From Galerina marginata (lineage: Eukaryota > Basidiomycota > Agaricomycetes > Agaricales > Galerinaceae), in NCBI GenBank assembly GCA_023014335.1, contig JAECYW010000006.1, positions 62,001 to 126,000 on the forward strand: DNA of 64,000 nt. Direction: 5' to 3'. Below are positions 24,831 to 36,700 of this stretch, piece by piece. How positions within the stretch are numbered: position 1 is the first letter of the stretch; each line of letters starts with the position of its first letter. The notes beneath the pieces are model-generated. The model was not told the origin of the DNA and searched no databases. It was given only the letters and a program-made list of their open reading frames with translations. Position numbers and translations under genes: made by a program.

Positions 24831-27036
24831 GAAGATTGTAATGAGATGAGCCTAATACGCTAAATACAAAGCCGAAGACTTGACGTTCGAAGAACGTCGT
24901 AGAGCGGGTAATAGATAAAGTATGAGGAAATTTGTTATAAATTTAAGCAAAGAGCTGGCATACGACGAGCATGCATTAATAGCCGTGCCAAATTCACGGG
25001 ATAAAAGAGTCTAGAAGGTGCTCACTGCTGACGCACTTCGAGCGTCAAAGGATAGTCAGCGGCCTATTTGGATGGGTTTTAGCTTGTCAAAAATCAGAAA
25101 GGACTCGAAACTCACCGCGCTGACAACCTTCTTCCTCTAGGAGTCCGAGCGCAGAGTCTACAGCGGTGAATTATACGTTAGGAATCATGTTATAAAGGCC
25201 TGACGTACGCCGAGCGTCCGGCTGTAGGCGCGATGCACCTACATGGACCCAAGTTCTTCCATCGGCCCAGGCATGCGTAAAACATCGGAGGCTTCGCAGA
25301 GTCCTAAGATTCACTTAAAAGATCGCAGGACGCAGCCGATGAATTGAGAGAGAGGGACGGATTAAACTTGAATAGTTGAAGGCCGAAGGCCTCGATTGTC
25401 AGCCTTTGAATAACCTGACGCACGGCGAGCGTCAGTAATACAGGTACGATAGCGAGGCGTGGCTTACCTTCGAATGTGGACAAGGCACTGTTCCACGATT
25501 CCTGAGAAACGAGCATAGTCTTGAGCCATCAAGGAAAGTTGTTGAAGAGCTCTGAAAGATGGCTCGTAGAGTCCCTGCAAAAGGTGGCAGGTTCAACATG
25601 GTAGGTGGGCAGAGTCGGCTTTGAATGGCGCGATGCTGGATCTGATAAGAGTCTTAGTTGAAAAGGTCGGAGGAGTGAATTGACAGACGACGCTACCAAG
25701 GAAGAAAAAGGGTGTAAAGTGTTGAAGATACTGAATATATACTGGAAGGGTGTTCCTGGATCCCCGAACAGCTGAGCGAAATACGTGCAATGTATTGTTT
25801 GACGTTCGACGAGCCCCAGGAGGGAGAAAAGCCCAGTTTTCAAAGACGCAAACGTACATTTATAATAGTAGCCGTCTGATTGAAGTGATGTTCAGGATGA
25901 AGATGTCGAGGGCAAGGCGCAGTCAGAGCAGTGTTGACGCTCTTAGAACGTCCGAAGAGGAGTGATATTCCATTGGCGTAAAGTTAGCACGTACTCTATA
26001 GATGTGAGACGGATATAAATTAACAGAGGTAGTGCGTCAAAGGGAGGTAGTGATGCTGACTTGGATAAAAAAGCAGTAAGAACTCGTTATGGACAATCGG
26101 CAAAGGATGTGACTCACGACGAACGTCCAGAAATCAAGTCTAATCAAAACACTGCCTCAGTACTTGTAGATCGTAAAGAAAACGATACGATGTAACTTAC
26201 CAAAATAACGATATTTAAAGCACCGGTGGAGTGCCGCACTTGATAAAAAAGCAGAAAAAGCAGGGGATGGCGAGAGGTGTTGGGGGAGGAACGGTTGCTC
26301 GGAGGCGGTCGCGACGAGCGTCCGCTACAGGCAACAACTCCAGTAACAAGCTGACACGCAGGTTACATGCAAGTAAACTTCGATAGATCGTAAGAACTAA
26401 CCTATGAGAAGTAACGGCATCGAATTATGACGCTCCAAGAGCGTCTGAGGTGTCGTCTATTTGGAGGATAATTAGCTTCTCAGGAATCGGTGGAGGATAA
26501 ACCTTACCAGGGTGATGATCTTCGAACCCATGGACGTAATCAACGCGGTAGTCTTACAAGTAGGACTGCAATATAAGTTAGACTTATGTATATGAAGTGA
26601 ATGAGGCTAGGAAAACTTACCGGAAGGACGCTATACGGTTCACAAGCCGTTGAGGTCGGGATGACAATTAATTGCCTAACCTACGAGTTCAAACGGTTAG
26701 GATCCACGTATGAGGTGTAATATCTCACCATTTTGACGTTCGACGATCCCCAGAAAAGAGAACAGGTCCACGGGGCGCGGTCGTCAGCGATCAAGACGCA
26801 GGCGTAAAGTACCCAAGTCGGTGGGAGGCGAAATTGATACTATGGGCGGGGCCTAGGAAGGTCCATACGTAGGCGCGAGGCACCTACGTTGGATGGAAAT
26901 CCACGATGTCCAACGAATCCCATGTAGGCGTCAAGCACCTACAGGGACTCTTTCGATGTAGTGGTGGAGGCGGAGCGGAAGGACTTGGCGAATTCGATCA
27001 ATGACTTTCACCCGGACGGACCGGCTGACAAATATT
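24830..27036 (-). mobile_element. hairpin-rich element, copy B (inverted)
   Basis: Reverse-oriented relative of copy A. Its head reads CCGGCTGACAAATATT at 27021-27036. Reversed hairpins are at 26872 (GTAGGCGCGAGGCACCTAC) and 26924, and at 25224. Perfect palindromes include 24882 (GACGTTCGAAGAACGTC) and 26429 (GACGCTCCAAGAGCGTC). Tail abuts the tail of copy A near 24.8 kb, so A and B together form a 5.2-kb inverted pair ending in matching 17-bp termini. Confidence 0.6.
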
Positions 27037-27154
27037 TTATTTTCCACGTTTATCTCGTTAGGGATCAGTGCCACTTATAAATAGAATTTTATCTTATCTT
27101 ATCGAATAAGATAATAAATTTCGTGGAAAATAAGATATTTGTCAGCCGGTCCGC
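27018..27154. repeat. back-to-back inverted element heads
   Basis: The heads of copies B and C face away from each other. GGACCGGCTGACAAATATTTT, TTTTCCACG on the left mirrors CGTGGAAAATAAGATATTTGTCAGCCGGTCCG on the right, roughly 32-bp arms. The ~70-bp A/T-rich spacer contains CTTATCTTATCGAATAAGATAA. This could extrude as a cruciform or be a junction of two inserted elements. Confidence 0.7.
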
Positions 27155-30060
27155 CTGTGCGAAAGTCCATGATCAAATTCGCCAAGTCCTTCGTTCCGCC
27201 TTCCACCATTACATCGCAAGCGTCCGTGTAGGTGCTTGACGCCTACATAGGATTTTCTCGACTCCATGGATCGACCCTCCAACGTATGTGCTTCGCGCCT
27301 ACGTGTGGACCTCGCTGGCCCTGCCCGCCGTATCAACTGCGCCTTGAACCTTCTTGGGTAGTTTGCGCCTACCTCCGGATCGCTGGAGACGTTGCTCCGT
27401 GGACCTCTTCTCCTAGGTTGGGGGATTTTCATGCCGATATCCCGCTCATCTATTTGGGGATCGTAGAACGTCCTTCTGGTAAGCTTCTACTTCTCCATCT
27501 CATTCTCCCAATTCTCAACGGTTCTCAAACCCTGTGAAGCTAACGCCCCTCCAAACAGACGACTCGCCCTCCTCTGACGCTCCAAGATCGTCATATTCCT
27601 TGAATTCGGTGCTGCACTTTGGTAAGCTACTTTGTACTAGGTCTCGTAACTACGTTTACAAGGACTAATCTTCTTGACTAACAGACTTGATATGCCAGAC
27701 GCTCCTTGTGCGACTGATTCTGAGCAACAATTTCTGCTCCAAACACAGGACTAGCCTTTCTCAACACGCCACGATCGTGAACGCCTGCTCCTTTTTTATT
27801 CAGTGCGGCTATGCATTAAATACGTTTATTTTGGTAAGTCGTATCATACCATTCTCTAGACAATTTACAAGGACTTACGTAGCGTCTTAGACTGAATTTC
27901 TGGACGCTCTTCGTGCGTCACGTCTTTTACCGAATGAACGTGAGATGTTCTTACCCGCTTCTTTACCGACGCCTCTTTCGTTACCCCCCTTTTCCCCTCA
28001 CACTCGTAAGTTCAAACTCGTCTCATATTTATAGAGAACATACTAACGTTATACCATTAGAAAATTCTCCATATCCCGACGTTCCAAGACCGTCAACCCC
28101 GCCCTGGCTGCGCCTCCCTCTCGACCCTTCACCCCGAACGCCCATGTAGGTGCCTGACGCCTACATTGGAGCCAGAAACATCTTCAGGAATACGGCCACT
28201 ATTCGAACTTAGGTGCTTCGCGCCTACGTTTGAGTCTTTGAAGACTCTTTCTGGGTGAAACTGTTACCATATCCAGCATCGCGCCTTTCAAAGGTAAAAT
28301 ACTCACATGTCTTTGTATTCTCAGAACTTATATAGCCCACCATCGTACAGTGCTCCAAGCTACGTCGATCATGCCACCTTTCGCAGGGACCCCACGAGCC
28401 GTCTTTCAGAGCCCACGTTCAAATCAAGGTCTGTTATTCCACAACTTTCCTTGATGGCTCAAGAGCTGACTCGATGGCATAGCCTTGACTGGCTCTCCAA
28501 TTCCCTTGCCCGTCGATTGAAGTACGTTTGTGGCAACGAGTCATCACAGAGGCGAACATGGTCGGCTGCATGTTAGGAAAGTCTACGTTCAGCTTGAGTC
28601 AGATCGCAGCGCCAACGTTAGATCTGCGGAATTAAATTGGACTTGGAATTCTCGTATAGCTCCCTATGGGCAAAGGTTTTCTTGCATAGAAGGCATTACT
28701 CGGCTGGGAGGACACGTTTTCCGTACAACATCCACAAGCTCGGACGAATGAAAGCCTTCAACAGCCGTCCGCTTGTTTTTATTTTATTTCATTCCCTGTA
28801 AAATAAATTCGTGCCGTTGGGCCTCGTTTTCACTGGCGAGAACTCGAGTGGGTGTTTCCCGCAGTCTGGATTTATTCCCTCCAAGTTTAGAAAAATACGG
28901 CAGGTAGAGTTTCTTTGATGAGCAGCTGGCCCGCCATCGGGCACGAGGTTGTTATACGACATCGAGTTAATTTGAAAAGGCTTTCAAGCGCGATGTTATC
29001 GCGTGAAACATGCGAGCTAATTCTTCGAGCCTTGCTCTATTTAACCCTCGCCTCCTATGCGAAATATTTCCCATCGAAATATCTCTCGCCAACTCTATTC
29101 TCCTCCCATGTCTGCGTCTTCGCCGTCTCTTTCCTGGGATCAACTGCAGGCTTTAAAGTTCGTCACTGCCGCAATGGGAAGCTCGCTGTTGCCAGGGATG
29201 CACTTCCTCTATCACTGTAATACGTCTGGAGTCGGGACTTTTGAAGAGCGGGAGCGGGACCTCAGGGAAGCCGCCTTGTGCTTCGTAATGCCCCATATCC
29301 CTTGTCATATTGATAGTACTGACCCTTTCTATCTCATCAGCGTCAACTTCACAGTCTTCTCGGGCTCATAAACGGGGATCTGCGTTTTCTTGCGGACCTT
29401 CCTCCGGAAATCGTCCATTCTTACGGACTCCTGTACTGTCACGGATTCGTGGTTCCAGTGCACCGGGCGTCGTCAGACGTTCTCAAGAAACTTCTCTTTT
29501 GCCCCGCTATCTGGCGGGATACTGTGCCACCGGGGGAGCCACCGACGAGATTCAACCCCCCCATGTTTAGCGGCGCGGCTGACGTCACCTGGGAGGACGT
29601 GCGCCAGGTCTACGACATGTTGAAGTCGCGTAATACTTCTGCAAGCCATTTCCTTCTATACATCGTCGCTGGCTTATGTTTTTCATAGTGATATTTTCTT
29701 GACCCGTCGGAGCACCTTCTTGGATGCACAATACTCGTTCAATTTCTGCAAGTCGTTTCCCTGCCATACCTCGTCACCCACTCATATTTTTCATAGTGAT
29801 GTTTTCTTGACCCGTCGGAGGTGCCTCTTCTTTTCGTCGATCCTCCCCCATCTTGGCGTAGTCGTTTCGCGATGTATATAAGTTGTTTTTTTTTTCATGT
29901 ACTGTAAACACCCTCGGACTAAAAATGTGTATTCTCGCCCCGCTGCTTGCATGAATTCTGCCTGACCCATCCTATGACGTTCTTCGTACGTCTTCAGTTT
30001 TGTGTTCAGTGTCAACGATAATATAAGATAAAATAAAATTCGATTTCTAAGAGAGAACTT
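27130..30060 (+). mobile_element. hairpin-rich element, copy C
   Basis: Direct-orientation copy parallel to A: head ATATTTGTCAGCCGG at 27135, hairpin pair at 27226 and 27283, second pair at 28145 and 28208. The shared middle reads GTGCGGCTATGCATTAAATAC then GGTAAGTCGTATCATACC, matching A near 22960. It ends with ATAAGATAAAATAAAATTCG near 30030. A/C similarity is about full length with gaps. No convincing protein. Confidence 0.6.
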
Positions 30061-30086
30061 ATAATGAGATAAACGTGGAAGATAGA

Positions 30087-31400
30087 ATATTTGTCAGCCG
30101 GTCCGTCCGGGTGAAAGTCATTGATCGAATTCGCCAAATCCTTCCGCCCCGCCTCCAGCATTACATCGCAAGAGTCCGTGTAGGTGCTTGACGCCTACAT
30201 GGGATTCGTTGGACGTCGTGTATCCCCATCCGACGTAGGTGCCTCGCGCCTACGTATAGACCTTCCTAGGCCCCGCCATAGTATCAATTTCGCCTCCCAC
30301 CTACTTGGGTACTCTACGCCTGTGTCTTGATAGCTGACGACTTCGCCCGTGGACCTATTCTCTTTTCTGGGGATCGTCGAACGTCAAAATGGTGAGATGT
30401 TACTCCTCATCCGTGGATTCTAACCGTTTGAACTCGTAGGTTATGCAATTAATGGTCATCCCGACCTCAAGGGTTTGTGGATCGTAGAGCGTCCCTCCGG
30501 TGAGTTTTCCTAGCTTCATTCACTTCATATACACAAGTCTAATTGATATTTCTGTCCTACCTGTAATACTACCCCTTCGATTACGTCCATGGGTTCGAAG
30601 ATCGTCACCCTGGTAAGATTTATCCTCCACCCGATTCCTGAGAAGCTAACTATCCCCCAAATAGACGACCCCCTCTGACGCTCTTGGAGCGTCATATTTT
30701 TTGGAATCGGGGCTGTTATCCATGCGGTCAATACCGTTACTTCTCATAGGCTAGTTCTTCCGATCTATCTAATTTACTTGCATGTAACCTACACGTCAGC
30801 TTGTTACTGGAGTTGTTGCCTGTAGCGGACGCTCTTCGTGCGACCGCCTCCGAGCAACCGTTCCTCCACCTCTCTTCATTGCCTGCTTTTTCTGCTTTTT
30901 TATCCAGTCGGCACTCCTACCGGCGCATTGAATATCGTTACTTTGGTAAGTTACATCGTGTTGTTTTCATTACGATTTACAAGTACTGAGGCAGAGTCTT
31001 GATTAGACTTGATCTCTGGACGTTCTTCGTGATTCACGTCTTTTGCCGATTGACCGCAACGCTCGTCATACGTCAGACCTTTGACTCAATTTTGCGCTGC
31101 CGGCTCAACCAAGGTCCGACTTCTCGTGAATTTGCCTGCGTTCACAATAGCGTTTGTTCTTACAGGTATCTACGACGCTCTAAGAACGTCAGGTCTTCGT
31201 CTTTGTGTTTTAGCACATAAGATGAGCTGAATTTTATTTATTACACGTCTCTATGACGGTCTTCGTACGGCAGGCCCGCAACAAGATAAATATCTATTAT
31301 TAGATGTCCTTATGACGCTCCTCGTACGACAGGTCTCAACTTTGGAGTTTAGCACATAAGAAAGATAAGATAAGATAATTTGATTTATCATTATCAGTGT
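30087..31400 (+). mobile_element. hairpin-rich element, copy D / leader of the 2OG gene
   Basis: Third direct copy of the head (ATATTTGTCAGCCGG), with hairpins at 30178 and 30234 and palindromes such as 30677 (GACGCTCTTGGAGCGTC). It is shorter than A or C, ends in AAGATAAGATAAGATAA near 31365, and is followed within 600 bp by the dioxygenase gene. Mini-intron-like stretches (GGTAAGATTTATCC..., GGTAAGTTACATCG...) recur. It may be part of a long, spliced 5' leader of that gene. Confidence 0.55.
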
Positions 31401-31499
31401 GAGGATATCAACATTGATTCAACAATTCCGAGACGCGCCTGTGCAGGTGACCGCGTTGGTCAGGTGACTGGAACTCAGATAAACGAACATCTTTAGATC

Positions 31500-31983
31500 T
31501 TGAACTCGACTTGCCTTTGTTCATCACCCTCCCTTCAACCCTCAGCCGTTGCCCTAGGAGCTTCGCTTCTAGTGTTACTAGCTCTAGCCTTCCTAACCTC
31601 GGTCCACTAGCGTCCAGTTGCTTCGCGACTGGCGACTACTGCCTCAACCCTCCCCCGCTTCCAGAATGGCTGCGCTGCCCTCGCAAGGTGAGAGGTACGA
31701 CATTTTCATTATCCGTTAGTTATACGCGAGTCGGCATACTTGAGCATGGCAAGCACCTCGCAGATACCCCGCAGGGAATAGGCCTGGTGCTTCACCCGTG
31801 TAGTATGTGGCGTCGATCGAAGGCGGCTGGAACCCAGGATCTAGCAGATACCCCGCAGGGAATAGGCATGATTCTGTGCGCACAGCCCGTCTATACGATT
31901 GTGCCGAACCTATTTTCTCTTCAAAGATCTCTTTACCTATCCAGCTTTACCTTACCTTCACTGATTATTTTTTTACAGACGAA
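31500..31983 (+). promoter_or_regulatory. 5' region of the 2OG gene with two mini-hairpins and a duplicated motif
   Basis: Holds hairpins CTAGGAGCTTCGCTTCTAG (about 31555) and CCAGTTGCTTCGCGACTGG (about 31613), both built on a GCTTCGC core with different stems. GCAGATACCCCGCAGGGAAT occurs twice, at about 31758 and 31844. The start codon at 31984 is preceded by a TTTTTTTACAG acceptor-like tract, so a 5' UTR intron probably ends just before it. Confidence 0.5.
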
Positions 31984-33539
31984 ATGTCGGCAGTCTTCCC
32001 TGCCAACTCCAATTTCTGCTTCGAAGATAACGTTCTTCGAAACTGGGTTCACGACCCCAGTGACCCGTTTGACTCGCCGCTTCCGTCTTTAACCCCATCG
32101 CCCGCGTCTTCGCGTTCTTCGTCGCCAACCCCAGACTCTACGCATGCCATGGCCTCCTCCCCACCTCTTGAGCCCTCTTCATCCGTGCCAGCCCTAGCGG
32201 AGGCCGCACCCATGAGCCGGCCGAATAAGAGGAAGAAAATGAATAAGAAGCAATCGAAAGCGCACAAGAAGAGGCAGAAGCTGGCCGCTTCCGAGCACCA
32301 GCCCGTTGAAGGCTTGGCTCGAAAACATGCCAAAAGCACCTCTCAGATCCCTGCGTCATTTGACGCTGAGGATATCTCGATAGTAACGACTGGCTACGTT
32401 GGAAAACGCCGGAACGATACCCCAAAAACTTTCACCCTATCTGAGCTCGTTGGGCCGGGCTCGACATACGGATTCACGTTGCATAAGTGGGACGGAAAGT
32501 ACGTATTTATCGCAGCTCTCCTCTCTAATTTTCTAATTTCTGATGGGCACCTTTAGAAAACGCCTCGCCATCGTCGACTCTAAGAGTCGGGTCGTCGGCG
32601 TCGGAGTAGGCGCACCCCGGAATGACCCCACATGGGACCGCGTACACACCGAATCAGCACAGGCCCTTGAGGCGGGGCGGGGCGGGCTTCGACTCGAGAA
32701 AGACGATGTCGACCATCGCCGAGGGCTCTTTCCGGCGATGAGGGTAGGCATTTCCTTTGGCGGTGGCCAAAAATACCCGAAGGTCCTTTCTCAACACCCG
32801 GTTAACAAACCTATCCTGGATGGGTTATTGAATCACTGGGCATTCAAGAGAATATCCGGCTTCACGTCAGGTAGGTGTCTTAGCCCTCCCACTGCGTCTG
32901 CATGCTTACGGGTTTGTAGGCGCGTTTGCTGAGGTGGCACCCCGCCTTTATTCCTATCAGAACGAGCAGCTGTCAAAGCTGATCGACGAGGATGCGAGGC
33001 AACGCGCTGCCAACCCCAAAATACGCCCTAACGACGAGCCTCTGCGACGAAACTTCCCCAACACCCCCTGGGCGGCGACGTCATTCAACTTTGGGCCGAG
33101 GACGGAGTGCTTCAAGCATGCCGATTACAACAACCTAGCCTTTGGGTGGTGCTGCATCACCGCCCTTGGCCAGTTCGATCCAACGAAAGGCGGCCATTTG
33201 GTTCTTTGGGATCTCGGGGTGGTCATAGAATTCCCACCCGGCGCGTCGCTCCTCATCCCTTCTGCAGCCGTTAGCCATTCAAACGTACCGGTTGGACTGC
33301 ACGAAACCCGCTACTCCTTTACCCAGTACAGCGCAGGCCGGATTTTTTCGTGGAACGATAACGAGTTCAAAAGCATTATCGACTTTCAGAAAACGACCAG
33401 CAAAGAAGCTTGGAAGGCGATAAAAAAGAGCCTGTCGAAGCAACTCGAATTCGGGTTAGCCCTCTATACTACGCTTCCAGAGCTCAAGCAAATGAAACCT
33501 GTAGTCGGCGAGGATATAGATAATATTTTTGGTGAATAG
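31984..33539 (+). CDS. Tet-like 2OG-Fe(II) dioxygenase
   Basis: Three exons (31984-32498, 32557-32870, 32920-33539), with introns of 58 and 49 bp, encode 482 aa in continuous frame. Residues 1-100 are Ser/Pro-rich. A lysine-rich nuclear-signal-like RKKMNKKQSKAHKKRQK follows. The catalytic double-stranded beta-helix is C-terminal. The iron ligands are visible as H343-x-D345 in CFKHADYNN and H396 in AAVSHSNVPVG. The 2OG-binding Arg is R407 in HETRYSFTQY. This pattern matches the fungal Tet-like 2OG-Fe(II) oxygenase family, lineage-expanded in Agaricomycetes. Related TET/JBP dioxygenases oxidise 5-methylcytosine, and many in these fungi are linked to DNA transposons. Activity on DNA is inferred, not shown. 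All catalytic residues are present, so it could be active. It converges on the SNF2 gene, whose stop is 247 bp away. Confidence 0.85.
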
Positions 33540-33785
33540 TTTACGTGCTGTACATTATGTAGTTCATTATGCAGTTCAATATATAATCTCCTTTTCCTCT
33601 ACTAGTTGGACATGAAAGTTAACACGAAAGTCGGGTGATACTGGTAACAGTATTTCGTTAATTCTTAAGAGGTATCAATGATAAAATAAGTCAACGAAAC
33701 ATGTATTAAGGCGAGAAAATGTACAAGTAAAGGCATAGTAAATACATAACGACTACAGGGCGGAACTTATGGCAACATATCAGCC

Positions 33786-36700
33786 TCACTTTCGAGGGTG
33801 TTTGTTAGGCCCATGGCTGCTGCGATTCTTTGCTGCTATGCGGGGGGGAAATCCGTTGCGATCTTCGTCGTCTTGAGAGGAGCGGGCGGGTCTCGCTAAA
33901 ATTATCGGTAAGGTTAATGAAACAAAAGTCGTTATGCATACGTACTGGAAGGCGGGTGTGAGCGGTTGAGTTGTTCGAGGTTAGAGGCTGAACGACCTTG
34001 CGAATGAGACGTATGTTAAAACGTTTTCAAATAGAAAACTGAGTTGAGGACATACCGGTTGACGAACTCGCAGATTTTGTGTGCTGCGGCGCCGACATGA
34101 CTTGCGGATGTTTAGAGAATGACGGGGGTAGCCGATTTGTCGACGATGTGCTTCGCTGCGAGGCAGAGGCAGCCTGCAGCTGCTTGTTCAACGAAGAGAT
34201 TGTCGGCTGATGAAAGCCCGACTGCTGAGGAGCAGCAGCAGCAGCCGAGAGCCCAAAATCCGACCTGTTTCGCTGCGAGGCAGAGGCCGCCGGCGGTTTC
34301 TTGTTCAACGAAGACGTTGGTGGCTGACGAGGTCCCAGTTGCTGCGACGGAGGAGGTTGGAAGAGGTTCTGGCGTGGTCGTTGCTGAGACGATGAATTCT
34401 TGAATTCCTGAGGCTGCTTTGCTCCCGACGAACTTTGCTGCGAAGTCGAAATATCCCGGGGACGGTTGTGGGTTGAACCATCACCCGATCGCCGTTGGGG
34501 GGGAGGAGCCGCTTTGCGTAGTTGGGGTGGTGTGAAGAGGGAGTCGCTAGGAGGTGGAGAGCGAGGCACGTTGGTCGGACGTCCTGGATTTTGGAAAAGC
34601 GGCTCGAACCGTTTTCCTCCTCGGGCGGGCGATGGAGAATCGGGTACTGCCGGCGAAGCATTAAGCGGTGGGCTAGGCGTTAGATAGAAATCTGTTTGTC
34701 CCCCGTCCGGAGTAGACGGCAGCTCGAGCAGTTTGCCTCCGCCGGCAGGAGATGGAGAGCGGGATGGAGGGTCGGATGGTGGCAGAGAAGTGTCGTGAGG
34801 TAGTGGGGTAGGCATTGGATAGGTATTCCTTGTTTCTGCGCCGGGGGAGGGCGGAATACGGCGACCGCCGCTGGGTGATTGAGAACCCTCTCTTGGTCGC
34901 TTGAGACTTCGTTCAGAGGTAGGCGTTCCTGCGGCGTATGGTCAGAGATTGATAGCTAATCAAAGGAAGGAGCTTACTTGTCAGAAATTGAGACCGGCGG
35001 GCTAAGAAGAGGGAGTTGAGTGCAACGTCGTGGGCAGCAGGGTAGGCGACTTACCATACAAGCGTCTCGGCAGTTCGACTTCCTCTGGAGATTCCGGTCG
35101 AAGTTCTTCAGGAAATATCCAAGCGTGAGTAGGTGAGGTGAAAAAATAACGACTTTGCTCACCTGGGCCTGCCATTGACACGTTGCTGGAGGCTGTGCTC
35201 CGCATGTTCTCGTCCTCAGGTTCGGTGGGCTCCTCAGGTTCGGTGGGATATCCAGAGGACGTGCCGCTGGTGGTGGAGTAAAAGCCAGTGGAGGTGTCGG
35301 GCCCGCTTTGGGCCTCGTCGATCGACATGGTCATAGGCTCGACGTCATCGGGTTTGGCATGTTCCACTAACTTGTCATCCTGCTTCGACTTTGTCTCCTT
35401 CTTCGACTTCTTCTTCGACTTTGCCTTCTCTTTCTTGGCCTCTGCGGCGGCGTCTTCTTCTTCTTCGTCGAAGTCTTCGATTTCGTCCTTCTCGTCGACT
35501 AGAGACTTTCCTGCGAACAAGTCGTACAATTCTGTGTAATACGAGTTAGAAATTGGCGAATTTATGAATTGAAAAACTCGAAAAACTCACCTTGCCCCCT
35601 CTGCTTCGATAGGAACGCTTCCATCATGTCGCGCTTTCTGCGAGCGTGAGACGAGAGGAGGATGTCGGCGGTGTCTTTGGCGAGGATGTGATAACAGTAG
35701 ACATTTTTAGTTTGGCCTTGGCGATAAATTCGGCCAAGTATTTGGCGTTCATCCTGAGCACTCCAAACTTGATCCTGCAAAGACAAGTTAGAGCTGATAG
35801 AGTTTAGAATGCAGACAAAAACTCACGGCAAATATCAGATTGTTTGCCTTACACAATTGTAGACCCAACGCGCCAGCGCGGGAAAAGATGAGAGTGCGGA
35901 GGTTGGGGTCGGCGTTGAATTTATCGACGATTTTTGCACGCTTTTCGTACGACATCTGGCCGTCGATGGAAAGATGCTTGATTCCATAGAGGTCGAAAAC
36001 CTACAACGGAATGGGTCAGAAATGGCAAAGAATGCTATATAGTAGACTAACGTTACGCAAGACGCGTCCAAGGGAGGTGAATTCTTGAAAAACCGCAAAT
36101 TTGTTTTCAGGTACCTCGCCGGGCTCAAGAGGTGGCACAGGCGGAAAGACAGGAACGCCATCCACGAACTTTACGGGAGGTGCCCTGTCGGAAGAGAGAG
36201 CGTGAGTGATAATCTTGGCGATAACATCCATTTTGGTGGATTTTTGCGCCTCCCACTCTTCTAGGTTGTTGAAATGAGGCAGAGAGCCTTTTGACTCCTG
36301 AGCGAAAGCGGACGCAAGTCGGTAGTCGATATAGAAACTTTTCGAAGATATTTTTCTAGATCCGTTTGCAGTGGACACGCTTGAAAACGTTTAGAATAGA
36401 ACGTGTCGAAAATAACTGGACTTACTCTTCTTTGACGTCGTCGGAGAGGACGGTGATAATCGCCTTCTCCCTATCAGTGAGCTCAACCACGCCGAGGATG
36501 TTCTCGCATTCTGGAAGGGGAAGGATTGGCGTGCCGTTGTAGTCGTGGCTGTTGAAAGTTCGTCGGATAACCCTGCCCTCGAACTGGCTTTGATGACGGA
36601 CGGCGATAGCCACTTGACATAGTCTGAGGGGGTTCTCCATGGCTTCCCTCTTTCGACCTGCTGCTCCGCCGCCACCCTCGTCGTCGTCGTCGTACCCTTC

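Noticed and set aside
29310..29690. Overlapping plus-strand frames in element C
   Set aside because: Three frames open together without conserved counterpart in copies A or D; treated as non-coding.
21837..30110. Reading the TGTCAGCCGG heads as LTRs of a retrotransposon
   Set aside because: Although they begin TG, one copy is inverted, no primer-binding site or polypurine tract is seen, and no Gag or Pol frames lie between copies.
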